Positions 21,228 to 33,230 of a DNA stretch of 64,000 bases are shown in pieces. The position numbers and the translations under genes were made by a program. Within the stretch, counting starts at the first letter, position 1. Each line of letters begins with the position of its first letter. Location of the stretch: NCBI GenBank assembly GCA_001972305.1, contig BDDD01001809.1:266488-330487 (forward strand), read 5' to 3'. Under the pieces are notes generated by a model. That model made no database searches. It was not told the DNA's origin and was given only the letters and a program-made list of their open reading frames with translations. Source of the DNA: Cephalotus follicularis (Eukaryota; Streptophyta; Magnoliopsida; Oxalidales; Cephalotaceae).

Positions 21228-22461
21228 TGTTGAGTCACAATCATGGGGAGATTGTTGAGTCTCAATCATATGTTTTAATGATTACAAATTTGCATCTAAC
21301 AAGTTTACTTGATGTGCAAGATATTACAAAATTCCACAGAAGGCAAAACCCATATGCAGGGAAAAGACATTGATCTTCCAGAAATGACATCGACGTCCGT
21401 ACAAAAGAAGTCGATCCCTTTCAAGAAGACATCGACGTCTTTAGTGCCAGAAGTTACAGGTCAATTTTTAGTGAAGACATCGATCCTTATCAGCAAAGAC
21501 ATCGACGTCCGTACAAAAGATATCGATCCTTTTACTAAGACATCGACGTCTTTCCAGACCAATCTGCCAAAGCCAAAAAAGACATCGACCCATGAAGAAG
21601 AAGTCGACGTGATGTTCATATATTCAAAGCCTGGACATTTCCCAGAAATGACATCGACGCCTTTAAAAAGACATCGACGTCTTTTTAAATGGATTAACCC
21701 GGGAAACACGGAACGGCTACTTGGCGCACTTACAACGGGTAGTAACAGTCAAAGACATCGACGCCTTTATGAAGACATCGACGTCTTTCTACCAGCAGAG
21801 ACAAAAACAAGGCTGCATCAATATATTTTTATATCCAATATGCCCAAGACTTTTGCAACGGTATAATCTGAAGAATGCTATAAATACAAGCCAAGAAACA
21901 AGCTCAAAAGGACTTGGAACAATTCTTGAACATCCAATCACAAAAGCTCAACTTGCACATCTACAAAGAGAAGAACATCAAGCTTTTGCTAAACACTTTC
22001 ATACCCAAAGCTTGCAATTTGTGTACACTTTTATATCCAACCTTTGAGAGGTTACTTGTAAACACATATTATCTTTACAATTCATTCATTATAAAAGAGG
22101 GGAGTGAACCCTTGTAAGGTGTTTGATTGATTTGCACCCGGAACCCAAAATCAAGTGTAAGGTGTTTGAATGATTTGCACCTGGAACCCAAAATCAAGTG
22201 TAAGGTGGTTTGCTTTGATTTGCACCCGTAAGCCAAAAATCAAAGGTTGCTAGTGGTACCTAGTGGAATCTCAAGGGGTTTTTGAGAAAGTGGACATAGG
22301 CACGGATTTGCCGAACCACTATAAATTCGTTTGCACACTCTCGAACTCTTATCTCTTTACTTACTATTGTATTAATTGTTTTCTTGTGTGCTTGTTTATG
22401 TTCATTGCTTAATTTGTAATTTCCGCATACATTATTTAAGGTTGCCATATAGGATATTTCA
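21228..22461 (+). mobile_element. Copia-type solo LTR G, copy 2 (copied by the duplication)
   Basis: Same as 15833-17066 at an offset of 5395, with the same CTTTG duplication on both sides (21223-21227 and 22462-22466). It is a product of the tandem duplication, not a second insertion event. The 43-bp repeats are at 22114-22245 and the TATA box at 21879-21885. Confidence 0.9.
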
Positions 22462-23731
22462 CTTTGCCTAGGATTGATGACCGTTTTGATCAACTCCAAG
22501 GTGCACGGTATTTTTCTAAGATCGATTTAAGATCGGGTTATCATCAGCTACGGGTGAAAGATGAAGACATAGCTAAGACTGCTTTTCGTACACGGTACGG
22601 ACATTATGAATTTCTGGTGATGCCATTTGGACTTACAAATGCACCGGCACTCTTTATGGATCTGATGAATCGGGTGTTTCATGAATACTTGGACAAGTTT
22701 GTTATCATGTTTATTGACGACATTCTTGTGTATTCCAAGTCGAGAGAAGAACATGAAGCTCAACTTTGAATAGTGCTGGGTATTTTGAGGAAGAATCAGC
22801 TTTATGCGAGGTTTTCAAAATGTGAATTTTGGTTGGAGCAGGTAAGATTTTTAGGCCATGTGGTCACAACAGATGGTATTAGTGTGGATCCTGCTAAGGT
22901 TGGGGCTATTACCAAATGGCTGAGGCCTACTACAGTAACGAAAGTTAGAAGCTTTTTGGGTCTGGCTGGCTACTATAGACGATTTGTGAAAGGCTTTTCC
23001 TCCATAGCCTTTCCACTGACACAACTTTTAAGAAAAGGAGTCAAGTTTGTGTGGAACGAAGAAAGGGAAGCAAGTTTTGAGAAATTGAAGAACGGTCTGG
23101 TGTCTGCACCAATTCTTCGATTACCGTCTTGGTCAGGGGGATACCAGATTTATAGTGATGCTTCCAAGAAGGGTTTGGGATGTGTTCTTATGCAGCACGG
23201 TCATGTGATAGCTTATGCTTCAAGACAGTTGAAGCCTTATGAAATGAATTACCCTACACATGATCTGGAGTTAGCAGCTGTGGTTTTTGCGTAAAGATCT
23301 GGAGGCATTATTTGTATGGAGAAACTTGTGATATCTTCACTGATCACAAGAGTCTCAAGTACATCTTCACGCAAAAGGAGTTGAACATGCGACAGAGGAG
23401 ATGGTTGGAGCTTTTGAAGGACTATGACCTGAATATTCAGTACCACCCCGGTAAAGCAAATGTGGTCGCTGATGCTTTGAGTAGGAAGAGTTCTGGAAGT
23501 GTGGCGGCTTTGCTTACTCAGCCGCAGTTGATAGCAGATATGGAGCTTTTGGATTTGAATTTGTTTGTTCGGGGTTCTGGAGGTTATATGGCTAGTATGA
23601 GTATAGAGCATACCCTTATATCTCGGATTAAGACGGCTCAGAGTGATGATGGTGAACTATGGGCGTTAATCCAGAATGTTGATGATGGTAAACAGACAGA
23701 GTTCCGTGTGGATGAGCATGGAGTTATCTAG
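22462..23731 (+). pseudogene. Element F reverse transcriptase and RNase H remains, unit 2
   Basis: Duplicate of 17067-18336, with the same motifs ([64 protein letters not shown]). No difference from unit 1 is apparent in the protein. It was as broken as unit 1 when copied. Confidence 0.88.
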
Positions 23732-25045
23732 TTGGGTAGTCGGTTGTGTGTGCCGGCAGATACTACTATCAGAGATGCTGTTTTGTCTGAGGCGCACAGT
23801 TCTTCGTTCTCTATACATCCTGGTTCTACAAAAATGTATAGGGACTTGAAGCGTAATTTCTGGTGGACTGGAATGAAGAGGGATGTAGTAGAGTATGTTG
23901 GGAGGTGTCTAATCTGTCAGCAGGTTAAGATTGAGCACCAACGAGTCAGTGGATTGTTACAGCCCTTGGAGGTTCCAGTGTGGAAATGGGAGAGCATAGA
24001 AATGGACTTTGTTACAGGATTGCCAAGGACGTTCAAGAGAAATGATACCATCTGGGTAGTGGTGGATCGTTTGACTAAATCATCACATTTCTTGGCTATC
24101 TGGGAGAGCTTTTCTGTAGACCGGTTGGCGGAAGTTTTCCAGCGAGAGATTGTGAGACTACATGGGACACCTGTATCCATTGTTTCGGATAGGGATCCTC
24201 GTTTCACGTCTAGATTTTGGAAGGGATTCCAGAAAGCTTGGGGGACACGGCTCAATTACAATACAGCTTTTCACCCACAGACAGATGGACAGTCGGAGAG
24301 GACCATTCAGACTTTAGAGGATATGCTGAGGTCTTGTGCATTAGAGTGGGCTAGAAACTGGGATGAGTATTTGAGCTTAGTGGAGTTTCCATATAACAAT
24401 AGTTGGCATGCTAGCATTCGGATGGCTCCGTTTGAGGCACTGTATGGGCGAATATGTCGATCTTCGACATGTTGGGATGAGGTTGGCGAGAGAGCTATTG
24501 AGGGACCTGAGCTAGTTCAGATCACCACTGAAAAAGTGACTGTAGCTAGAGAAAGACTGAAAGCAGCTAAATCCCGACAGAAGAGTTATGCAGACAAACA
24601 TCGAAGGGAATTGGAGTTTAGAGTTGGTGAACACGTATTTCTGAAAGTTTCACCATGGAAAGGAGTTCGAAGGTTTGGAGTTTAGGGAAAGTTGAGTCCA
24701 CGGTTTATTGGACCGTTTGAAATTCTGGAAAAGGTTGGAGCGGTTGCTTACCGGTTAGCTTTGCCTCCACAGTTATCTCATGTCCATAATGTGTTCCATG
24801 TGTCTTTATTGAGGGGTTACCAGTATCATCCCTTGCACGTGGTTCACTACCCTTTTGATCGCGTTCGTGAGGACTTGTCTTGCGATGAGGAGGCTAAGGC
24901 TATTTTGGACAGACAGGAGAGGGTTACTCGTAGAAAGACTACTCCTTTTGTAAAAGTCTTGTGGAAGAATCATCCCGAAAGTGAAGCTACTTAGGAGTTG
25001 GAAGAGCATATTCGTGAGGAATATCCTCGTCTGTTTGAATAAGGT
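23732..25045 (+). pseudogene. Element F integrase and chromodomain-like tail remains, unit 2
   Basis: Duplicate of 18337-19650: zinc domain, D,D-35-E core, [20 protein letters not shown] and chromodomain-like tail in the same order and condition. It is followed by the second polypurine tract (25079-25096). Confidence 0.87.
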
Positions 25046-25096
25046 ATGTGTATGGTTGTGATTTCAGGACGAAATCATTTTTTTAGGGGGGGTGGA

Positions 25097-27609
25097 TGTA
25101 ATATCCCGTTTCTATGTTGACATGTTTATATGTTTATCGTTGGGATTATACCCTTTTGATTTATGCTATGGTTTATGGATCTCTTTGATTTTTGTTTGAA
25201 TTCCTTTTATTTTTGTTTTCTGGGCACAAAGCGCAGACGCTCTCATTAGAACCGCTGACGCTTTGGCTGCTGTGTGGCACGTCGACGCCTAAATGTGTGA
25301 CTTCGATGCGTTTTGTATTTAAGTGCTTAACCGTCGACGCTTTAAGTAAACAGTCGACGCTTTAGTCAGTTTTCCATATCAGTTTGGACGGTGACAGTGT
25401 TTTTGGAAGGTTGGATTCTTTCCTTTTTCTGGCTATCCGATTTCCTTAAGTTTTTGACGCGTTTTGATTAGTATAGTAATGTCTTAAAATACTGATTTGT
25501 CAATTAAAAACATGGATTTTCGCATTTAACCAGACAAAATCGTTTTTTTAAAGCATAAACCCTTTCTGCGTTTTTACAAACGAACAACAACTTTGCAAGC
25601 CATTTTCTACACTGATTTCGACGTTTTCTGGAGGTAATTTCTAAACGGAAGTTGTAGTTTGTACTATGTAGTTTCTATATCATCTTTTAATTTGTATTAA
25701 AACCGACTATAATTCGATTTCGATCATGTTTTTAGAAGCCTGTTGAAACTAAATTTCTGCTAATATGTGTTCATGGGTTTTGTGCATAATTTGTAATATT
25801 GATGATTAAAAACAAGAAATCATGTCATTGACGTATGTATGTATATATATATTACTGTTTTACGGATTATACACAGGAAAAATCAGATTATAGTTCATGA
25901 TTTTGTAAGCTATTTTAAAACCATATTTTGACATGAAGACACTATGCTAAACTTGTTATTTTCAAGATTTCGTGTTTATAATCACCATACTGATAATTAC
26001 AGACTCATATGACATGTTTTTAAGTTTGGTTATTGCTATTATAACTTCTGAATATGAAAAATCCGAATTGTTCATGAAATTGAAATTGCTTTCTGCATTG
26101 GTATTATGTGTCTAACGCAAACCATCGACGCTTAGTATTTGAGCGTCGCCGCTTTGTACTGTTTTGTGCTTTGGTCAGTCGACTCTTTGCTCGACGCTTT
26201 GCCCCTTTGTGCGATTAAACCGTCGACGCCTAAGAACAAACTGTTGACGCTTTATGGCAGTTTTGATGTTTGCTACTTTTTATGTTATGTGATGTTTGGA
26301 CTCGTATGTTTAGGTCTTTATATCGTCCCTGGTGAAGTTTAGGACACTCTAGGATACTTTTGTCCGGTATTCGTGTTTGTTTAGATTTTTTGATCAGTTA
26401 AGGTACGGATTCTTCGTTCTTTGGTACTCCTTCGATTAAATTATTCGATAATTTTGTACGGATTTATGTTTCTGGTTTTATTCGAAATAAAATTCATATT
26501 TCGATTGGATATTGTCATTTTGATAATAATTTTATTGAATGAATTTTAGTATTGTTACATCGGATATTGGTTTTGATATGCGTGCTTTTCACTATCAAAA
26601 ATATTAACATGGCTTCCACTTTTGGAGTATGTTAACTTCAGATACAGTTAAGATTTTGTTTTCAGATAAGATCAGAAATTGTTTGGAAAATTATTAAAAT
26701 TGTTTTAGATTAAAACAATGTTTTTAGCATAATAACATACAGAGAAAAACCCTACCTATGAGGTATCATAGGCATGTTCTTTGGCACGGAGGACATGACA
26801 CCTACCGTGGCGGTGTGATCGGTCTACGGCGTCTCTTTTAAATATGTATTCTGAGGGTAGGATATGGATCCTTTTGAGGCGTATGAGTATACTCTAGTTA
26901 AGTCAGAATTCAGAAATTCAGAAATCCAGTATTTGGGATTGTTTGTGTAGTGCCGTACACGACTTTTCCGTCATAGCATGTGGGCCTCGCGAACCCTTTG
27001 CACCTATATATGTATGTATGTCAGAAATTCTCTGTTATGGAATTATGAAATCAAATAATGTTTTGAATTATGATGTTATGTTTTCGCAAAGATATGATGA
27101 TTTTACAACTGCTCGCTTTTAAATATTCTGTTTTACTTTTCAAGAATATTTACTATGTTACTTTACTGAATTTAAAGTTCAAATTATTCTGTCTACCATT
27201 TACTGTTTTAATTCCTTATCCGTACTGAGGTTTGCTCAATCGCGATTTTGTTTCTATGCGGCAGGTTTTTAGGAGCATGGGGAAAACGTGTGATGAGAGT
27301 TACCCAATGGTCAGAGGACTATCTAGGAATTGGTCCTTGTGTTTTCCAGTAGAATCAGATTAGTTTTCGTTAAAAACAGTTTCTGATTTTGGTTTTGTTT
27401 CGGTTATGTTTTCAGTATTTGGACATCGGATTATGATTCGTTTTTATTTATAATTGATTAAATTTTCAGACTCTGTTTTATATCAGTTTATTATAAGATA
27501 TGCTTTCAGACCACTACATCCGTTTCGTATCAGTCTTTTGTTTAGATTTCCGTTATGTTTCAGTTTGGTATTATGATCTGTAAGGGCTCCCACCATCGGG
27601 GGTGTTACA
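25097..27609 (+). repeat. Complete 3' LTR of element F
   Basis: A 2513-bp family-2 LTR from TGTAATATCCCG to GGGGTGTTACA, followed by the CAATC duplication. It holds word clusters of the CGTCGACGC dialect at about 25231-25360 and 26124-26250. A donor-like GGAG/GTAATTTC lies near 25634, and an acceptor-like block with TTTCTATGCGGCAGG near 27265. It shares the block CCGTACTGAGGTTTGCTCA with E. Confidence 0.9.
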
Positions 27610-30600
27610 CAATCCCTCAAATCACTCTTTTCTTTCCTGTTTTAAGTATGCCACTGCCTTGTGTTATGCCATTCGTTCCTCTAGCCTGTCAATGCCGAAT
27701 TCTGCTTTGTTGAAGCCTGTGTTGATTTCTTGTGGAGTTGTGTCATCAATTTACAAAGGTAATTTCCTTTGGTTGTTTTTGGTTGGGTTTCCTTTGGTTT
27801 GTTTAAGGCTGTGTATGTATTCTTTGTTTTCTTCTCTTTGTTTTCTTCTCTTTGTTTTCCTACAAACAGCCATTTAGCATTGTTGTATGTGGTGTTCTCT
27901 CTGCTGTTTTTCAGTGTCTTTAACATAATTACAGGTTAGTAATTCTTGCTGTGATGGTTACTTCTCCATTGTTATACAATTGGTTTCGTTGTTAGTGCCC
28001 CTTGATTTTTATCCCTGTCTATATGTTCTGTCATTGTATTCCTAAGCCTGTCAGCATGTTTTAAACACCATGGACATGTCATAATCTGGTTTTAATGACT
28101 GCAAGTGGTAATGGACAGAAATTTAGACTCATATGTATGCATATGTTGAAAAGTTCTTTCTTTCTATTGAAGTTAGTCACTGCCAATACTCTATTCCATG
28201 TCAATTCTGTGTTTTTGTGTCATCTAAATATCGTACAATGTCATATGTATATGTTCATATGTCTCTGGTGTAATATTATACTCGTTTGGACAAGTTCTGC
28301 ATAAAAATGTTGTGTTTCTACTGTTCTATCATCCAGAACAATCGGCTGTTCTTGTGGATAGTGGGCTAGTTTGGTTGTATAGTCGACTGCCTATTGAAAA
28401 CAGTCGACTGTCTTGTGTTGTGTAGTCGGTTGCCATATGAAACAGTTGACTTCCTTACTATGCACAGTCGACTAGACCTCTGTCACAGTCGACTGCGTGC
28501 AGTCTGGTTTGAGTAGTCGGCTGGCCCTTATGATTGGTGGACTGCCAAGCTTCCAACAGTCGACTGGAGCTCTGTAACAGTCAGCTGTTTTGCCCAAAAA
28601 ATTTCTGTTTTCAACTGTTTTGATTCGTTTGTTTCTTGAATCAAATTGGGTCTTTTCTAAACACTGTAAGGAGTCTGTTTTATGTCTCTAATGTTTCTTA
28701 GACCCTTATATGAATAAGTTTTGGTGTCTTTTAGATTGTCGTGCTTCAAAAGGGGAGTTGAATTAACAATCTTTCCGTAAGTGCTTTTGTGAACGCATAA
28801 GGTACAGATTTCTATCGTTCTTTGGCTATCTGGTTTTATCGAAGCCGTACACTGCAATTCTGATGGGCATGTGGAATTAGCGCCTCCCTTGCCAATATAT
28901 GTTATGAAATGTGATATGTATGTGGCTCAGTATGACTTTATCAATCATGAAATGATGTTTTTGAAATGTTTCATAAATGTTTCGAAAGATATGAAATTGG
29001 TATTTTATGGAAATTCGAATATGATTAAACTGTTTTAATTGCTTAAGATTTCTGTTATGAATTTTATTGAGATCTTACTGCTTTTAAACTTATCGTTTAC
29101 TGCTTTTACCTTCTTTATCCGTACTGAGGTTTGCTCAGCCGTGTTTTTGTTTTCCATGCGGCAGGTTATTAGGAGCAGCGGGGGAATGTGTGAATGAGAG
29201 TTGGCCACTTTTATGTCGTGGATCCCTAGGAGTGTGATCCCTATATTTGTCTTCTGTTATAGTGGTCATGAACAACATGTTATTTTGGTTTATGTTTCGG
29301 TATTTGACTTTTGAAATATGTTAAGTTTTAAGTTTTGAACAGTTTTTGAGTTATGCTATGACCGCCATGTCTTGGCTAATAAAGTAATGTTTATGTTCAG
29401 CTAAAGTTATGCCTATGTTCAGATATGTTTTGTTAAGTTATGATATGTATTATGACCTGTGACGACTCCCACCGTCTAGGGGTGTTACAATTTGTCTGCA
29501 TATTGGATTGTAGCCAATCGGCATGTTTGCTCTATTGGCAGTTATACATGTATATACACACATATATATTTTTTATTATCGGATACTATGTACTGCATCA
29601 ACGATTGCATTCATTACATGACATGCATTATCTTTAATCCCGAATTGCATTTATAACTTTACTACTTAGCCGAGTGAGGATAAAGGCTAACCCCCTAATA
29701 TTTCAGATTGATGCAGCTGGTTTATGGTTGCGAGCACTAGGGCTTGAAGAGAAGGCTGTGATGCCCTCTCTTATATTTTGTAATTGGATAATGAACAATG
29801 TTTTATTATGTTTGGGATTACTGTACTCATGATAATATGTTTATCATGTTTAATGGATATCGTTTTGTATTATTACTCACACTCCGTTTGAGGGCAATGG
29901 ACGATGTTGTTGAGTATTGTTATGGAACAATTTAGTATCACATAGTATGGGATGCGTGACATGTGTCTAAATTCAGCTTATTTATATAATGCTTCCGCAA
30001 GGTTCGATAAGGTTCAAAATTTTTAATTTATTCATATTTCTGCATAAGCTGGATTATGTTATGTTGATTGCTTTTACCACTTGAATGTTGTTTAAATGGA
30101 AAACGGGGTGTGACAGATTCCTATGGTCTCGGTAGTGTATAGTCTATGGTGACTAGTAGGTCTATAGCCTGCGTTGTCTCCTTTGACCTGAGCGGCTACC
30201 ATGCATTGTGTGGTGACTGCTTTACTTTAATTTTCGCCTTCCCCAGCACTAACCAGGTGCTGGTAAAAGGGTTGTCTTTGGGTCTTGTAGGAGCTACATT
30301 GAGATGTATGGGCAAGTGCGCAATAGGGGATCGTCACACCCGGGCTGAGGGTGACCGGCTCTATTTATCTATGTACGTTGTAGACTTAAAAGTTCTGATC
30401 AGGCATAGGTGGACTGGGAACGAGAGGTTTCCGTGGGAGGTCTACCAATAGTCTCAGTGCGATCATAGATTCATAGCTATCGCAGCAATACTAGGGGTGA
30501 CATTCATCCAAACCCTAGGCTGTGATCGAAGCCAAATATGACGAGGGAAACATGACACATATGCCGATGACTGGATAGAGCAACTGGCTATTTGGACCAT

Positions 30601-32098
30601 GATTGATAGACGTGATAATACATGGATCCGGGGGACGACTGGCGCTCACACCGGGGCTGCTTTGATAGTTGGTGTACTGTTGGAGTGGTCGTGCCAAAAA
30701 TCGGGATGTTCTGGCAATTTATCATCATACCGGAGATCGACAGGCTTTCGGGTCCTGCCTGACTTTGAATAGGTTGATATGTGGTGGTACACATATCATT
30801 TAGTGAAAGGACAACATCAGGGAAGATGTTTCTTGGCTAGTGAGTATTTCATTTGATGGATTTAGGTCCATGCAATGACACGATGAAATATTCCATGCGA
30901 AAGCTTTTGAAAATGAGAAGAGATTGTCTTTTTGTCTTTGGGCATCGACGCCATCTCTAGTTAAAGTTACTGGGCGTTGATGCGAAGGGATTGCATTAAC
31001 ACTGGAAAAACCAGTAGCTTTTCCCGTAGATGCCATGAGGGCTACACGTCGATGCCATAACTAGAGAAAGCCGCTGGGTGTTAACGTTAAGGAGAGCATG
31101 GCGTTGACGATTTAAAAACCAGTAGGTATGCGGGTTGACGCTATGGGTTTTACGCGTCGACGCGAAGACAAATGGACTCGACGCCTATTTCATCTTATCC
31201 ATGGCGTTGACGCGTAGATAATATGAGACGCATGGCGTTGACGCCTAAACAGGCTGATGCACGCTACAGTAGGAGAGAGAAAGTCAACACTTTAAAAGGC
31301 TTGAGAGAAGATTGTTGAACACACTTGAGACTTCCTCTTTCTCTCTCTTCCCTGGCGTGCTGTCTCTTCTTCATGCTTGCGTACGCGTCGACTCCTATGC
31401 CTACATGTTGAGGCCTACGTCGCCTGGTGCGAATTGCAGCCATTTTCAAGCCTCCTTTCACCACTCAAAAGTCATAATAGGTGGAGATAACTTGCACACT
31501 GCTCTTTATCTTTACCTAGAGTGATTTAGACGAGGTTAAACACTTGGCCTTCATATTCCTTATTCGTGGTTCGAGGATTTGCTTGGAGGAGCTTGGAGTT
31601 CTTGGATTCAAGTGGAGAGGGAGCTTATATTGAAGGAAGAAGTCTTCACCATTGGTAAGAGTCTCTTCTTCTTCTCCCCTTGTGTCGCCATGGCAGTGGG
31701 TGCTGGCAAGGATTTTGGAAAAACCCTAGCCGAACCTCCATGGGTTTTATTTGTGCTTGCTTTTCATCACTTAGGGTTAGGGATATGTGGAATTGGGTTC
31801 CTTGGGCATTAGGCTAGGGTATTGTGTGTTTGCCTTGTGAGTCTTTGTGTGTGCCCATTTGTTAGGGTTTACAGCAACCCTATTCGAATCCCGAATTCCT
31901 TGTGCTTGGTTTTGGTTTTGGTTTATTTGATTGTTGATTAGAGTTCCTTGGCATTTATTAGGACAATTCGAACATAGATTAGGGCATCCCATTGCTTGGG
32001 GATTAATCTATTAGTGGAAAATTAAAGTTAATCGACCCTAAACCCTAATGTCTAGATTGATAAGTTTTCTGCTGCGCGTGGGCCACGCGTTCCCGACA

Positions 32099-32179
32099 GA
32101 AGGACCCTACAAGGTGAAGAGAGTGCTCCGACCAGGAACATTTTGGAATGCCGAGCGTCTGATGAAGTACTACCAATGA
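32099..32179 (+). pseudogene. Element A pol C-terminal end
   Basis: Right of solo LTR C, A's pol frame reads PYKVKRVLRPGTFWNAERLMKYYQ and stops at 32179. This PY.V.....GTY.L....L...W/YN ending is the normal C-terminus of Tat integrase polyproteins. The first five bases are C's right duplication GAAGG. Confidence 0.82.
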
Positions 32180-33230
32180 TCCAATGATTTTTGTAAGTGT
32201 ACAAAAATTATAAATATCAGTAAAGTTGAACTTTTTCTCCAAAAAAGTGTTGTTCAAGATTATAGTTACAAGTTGGCAAGGGACAGGAGGCCTAATGTTC
32301 ATGTCGTTAAAACCTCAGAACAGCCGCCGATCAACTCCCTCAATAAAAAAGCTTTAACACAAGTATATCCGACCATGCTCCTGAGGGAGCAATCAAAGCA
32401 GGCCTTCATACAGGACCCGAGCTCTCCAAGTCTTACGAAGGCATAAAACTCCTAAGGGAGTAAAACAAATACAGGCTAAAGGTATCGAACAAAACAATGT
32501 CTCAAATAAAAAAAGACTCCTTCCGAGGAGCATTAAAGACTCCTCCCGAGGAGCGCTAAAGACTCCCATCCGAGGAGCACCTAAAAATTCGTCGACAAAA
32601 GACTCCTAAGGGAGCAAAGTTAAAAAGACTTCTAATGAAGCAATAAGACTCCCAAGGGAGCAAATATTGGTCGGTAATTCCATAAAAACTCGTCCGACCA
32701 GACCGATATCGTGTCTTGAGAGGCGAATCCATAAGAACTCACAATGATCAAGTTCGTTGGATTGAGCACTTTGAAACAAGTGTCCGTATGAGGACTGTAA
32801 GCTCAGACGACCTGGTCGGGGAATGCCTGACCAGACGAGATCCTGCTCGGAAAGCCCGTAAGAACTTGTCTGAGCAGACCTAAAACTTGGTCTATGAACC
32901 CTTAAGAACTTGTAAAGATTAAGTCTCTTTGCCTAAGTGCTTTTTTATACAAAGTGTCTTACGGGGACCAGAAAGTTTAGGTAGCTTGGTCTGAAAAATG
33001 TAAGACCACAATACAAATCTATAAGTTAGACTAAATTGAGGTTCCTAAGCGGAATTACAATGCTCACTTGAAGCACATGTCAAGTTACTTTGAGATTTCC
33101 TAAGGGAAATTAAAGTGCTCGGAAATAGCTCAAGCATACAATACAAAAAAGCGAAGAAGTTCATAAAGTAAAGACAGGATCCAATGATGCCAAAAAATTT
33201 CATATCTTATTACTTGAAAGAGAGTACAAG
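32180..33230 (+). repeat. Element A post-pol spacer with short inverted-repeat array
   Basis: Non-coding spacer between A's pol and its antisense frame. Between about 32380 and 32665 the phrase GACTCCTnnCGAGGAGC, or GACTCCTAAGGGAGC, recurs about seven times at irregular 20-40-bp spacing. Each occurrence is a small imperfect palindrome (CTCC...GGAG) that could form a hairpin. From about 32690 to 32900 another phrase repeats, variants of AACTCGTCCGACCAGACC and TTGGTCTGA. Tat elements are known to carry repeats in this spacer. I see no open reading frame of note. Confidence 0.65.

Larger units (their letters stand above)
14614..25403 (+). repeat. Head-to-tail tandem duplication of 5395 bp within element F
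   Basis: Unit 1 is 14614-20008 and unit 2 is 20009-25403; every landmark recurs with an offset of exactly 5395. Each unit runs from mid-gag through pol, Copia solo LTR G, the polypurine tract and the first 306 or so bases of the 3' LTR. At the junction, LTR sequence CAGTGTTT meets gag sequence TGTCAGAGG with a single extra base (A at 20008). The units look virtually identical by eye. One difference I noticed is in the LTR portion (CTTTAGTCGG at about 19970 versus CTTTAGTCAG at about 25365). G is in both, so it inserted before the duplication. Confidence 0.93.
12372..27609 (+). mobile_element. Element F: chromovirus-like Ty3/gypsy, family 2, with internal tandem duplication; broken
   Basis: Both ends are present with perfect target duplication CAATC (12367-12371 and 27610-27614). 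Order: 5' LTR, initiator-Met PBS, gag, pol, polypurine tract and partial 3' LTR, then a second partial gag-pol, a second polypurine tract and a complete 3' LTR. The doubling is explained by a 5395-bp head-to-tail duplication (14614-20008 and 20009-25403) that includes Copia solo LTR G. Polyprotein style (DYRELN reverse transcriptase, [11 protein letters not shown] integrase tail, chromodomain-like end) points to a Tekay/Del-like chromovirus. Each pol copy has about half a dozen breaks plus the G insertion. The 5' and 3' LTRs show roughly ten differences in the first 300 bases by eye, much more than between the two duplicated units. Confidence 0.92.
11957..29489 (+). mobile_element. Solo LTR E, family 2, containing element F
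   Basis: It starts TGTAATACCCTGC and ends GGGGTGTTACA, with perfect duplication ATTTG at 11952-11956 and 29490-29494. Its own sequence is 11957-12371 plus 27615-29489, about 2.3 kb. The right part shares the family-2 block CCGTACTGAGGTTTGCTCAG and the ending GACTCCCACCGTCTAGGG with the LTRs of F and J. It has a cluster of CAGTCGACTG-dialect words at about 28378-28590. Element F, of the same family, inserted into it at 12371/12372. Confidence 0.9.
9778..30115 (+). mobile_element. Solo LTR D, family 1, containing nested E-F-G
   Basis: It starts TGTAACGCTCGGG at 9778 and ends CGGGGTGTGACA at 30115. The duplication GATTC flanks it (9773-9777 and 30116-30120). Its own sequence is 9778-11956 plus 29495-30115, about 2.8 kb. 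Homologous to K, L, M and the LTRs of H and I. It carries word clusters of the GCGTCGACGCC dialect at about 9968-10135 and 10875-11300. A donor-like GAG/GTAGGG lies at 10626/10627 and an acceptor-like TTTCAG ends at 29706. Solo LTR E splits it at 11956/11957. Confidence 0.92.
9292..32098 (+). mobile_element. Solo LTR C, unclassified LTR family, containing nested D-E-F-G
   Basis: The outer ends are TGTTAGGTTATGG at 9292 and GTTCCCGACA at 32098, flanked by the perfect duplication GAAGG (9287-9291 and 32099-32103). C's own sequence is 9292-9777 plus 30121-32098, about 2.46 kb. I find no repeat of its start near its right end, so it is one LTR rather than two. It holds a cluster of TCGA words in the GCGTCGACGCC dialect (about 30940-31250), a leader-like stretch (about 31270-31650), and a palindrome CGCGTGGGCCACGCG near its end. 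I see no coding sequence. The superfamily is not decided by sequence visible here; LTR-type transposition is certain from the ends. Confidence 0.82.

Noticed and set aside
19989-21233. 414-codon open frame that seems to fuse a new start to gag-pol
   Set aside because: Its start lies in LTR sequence joined to gag by the tandem duplication; it is a junction by-product.
31579-31812. Possible small host gene between transposons (77 codons, with a GGTAAGAG donor-like site)
   Set aside because: It lies inside solo LTR C between matching GAAGG duplications, in the leader-like part. No domain is recognised.
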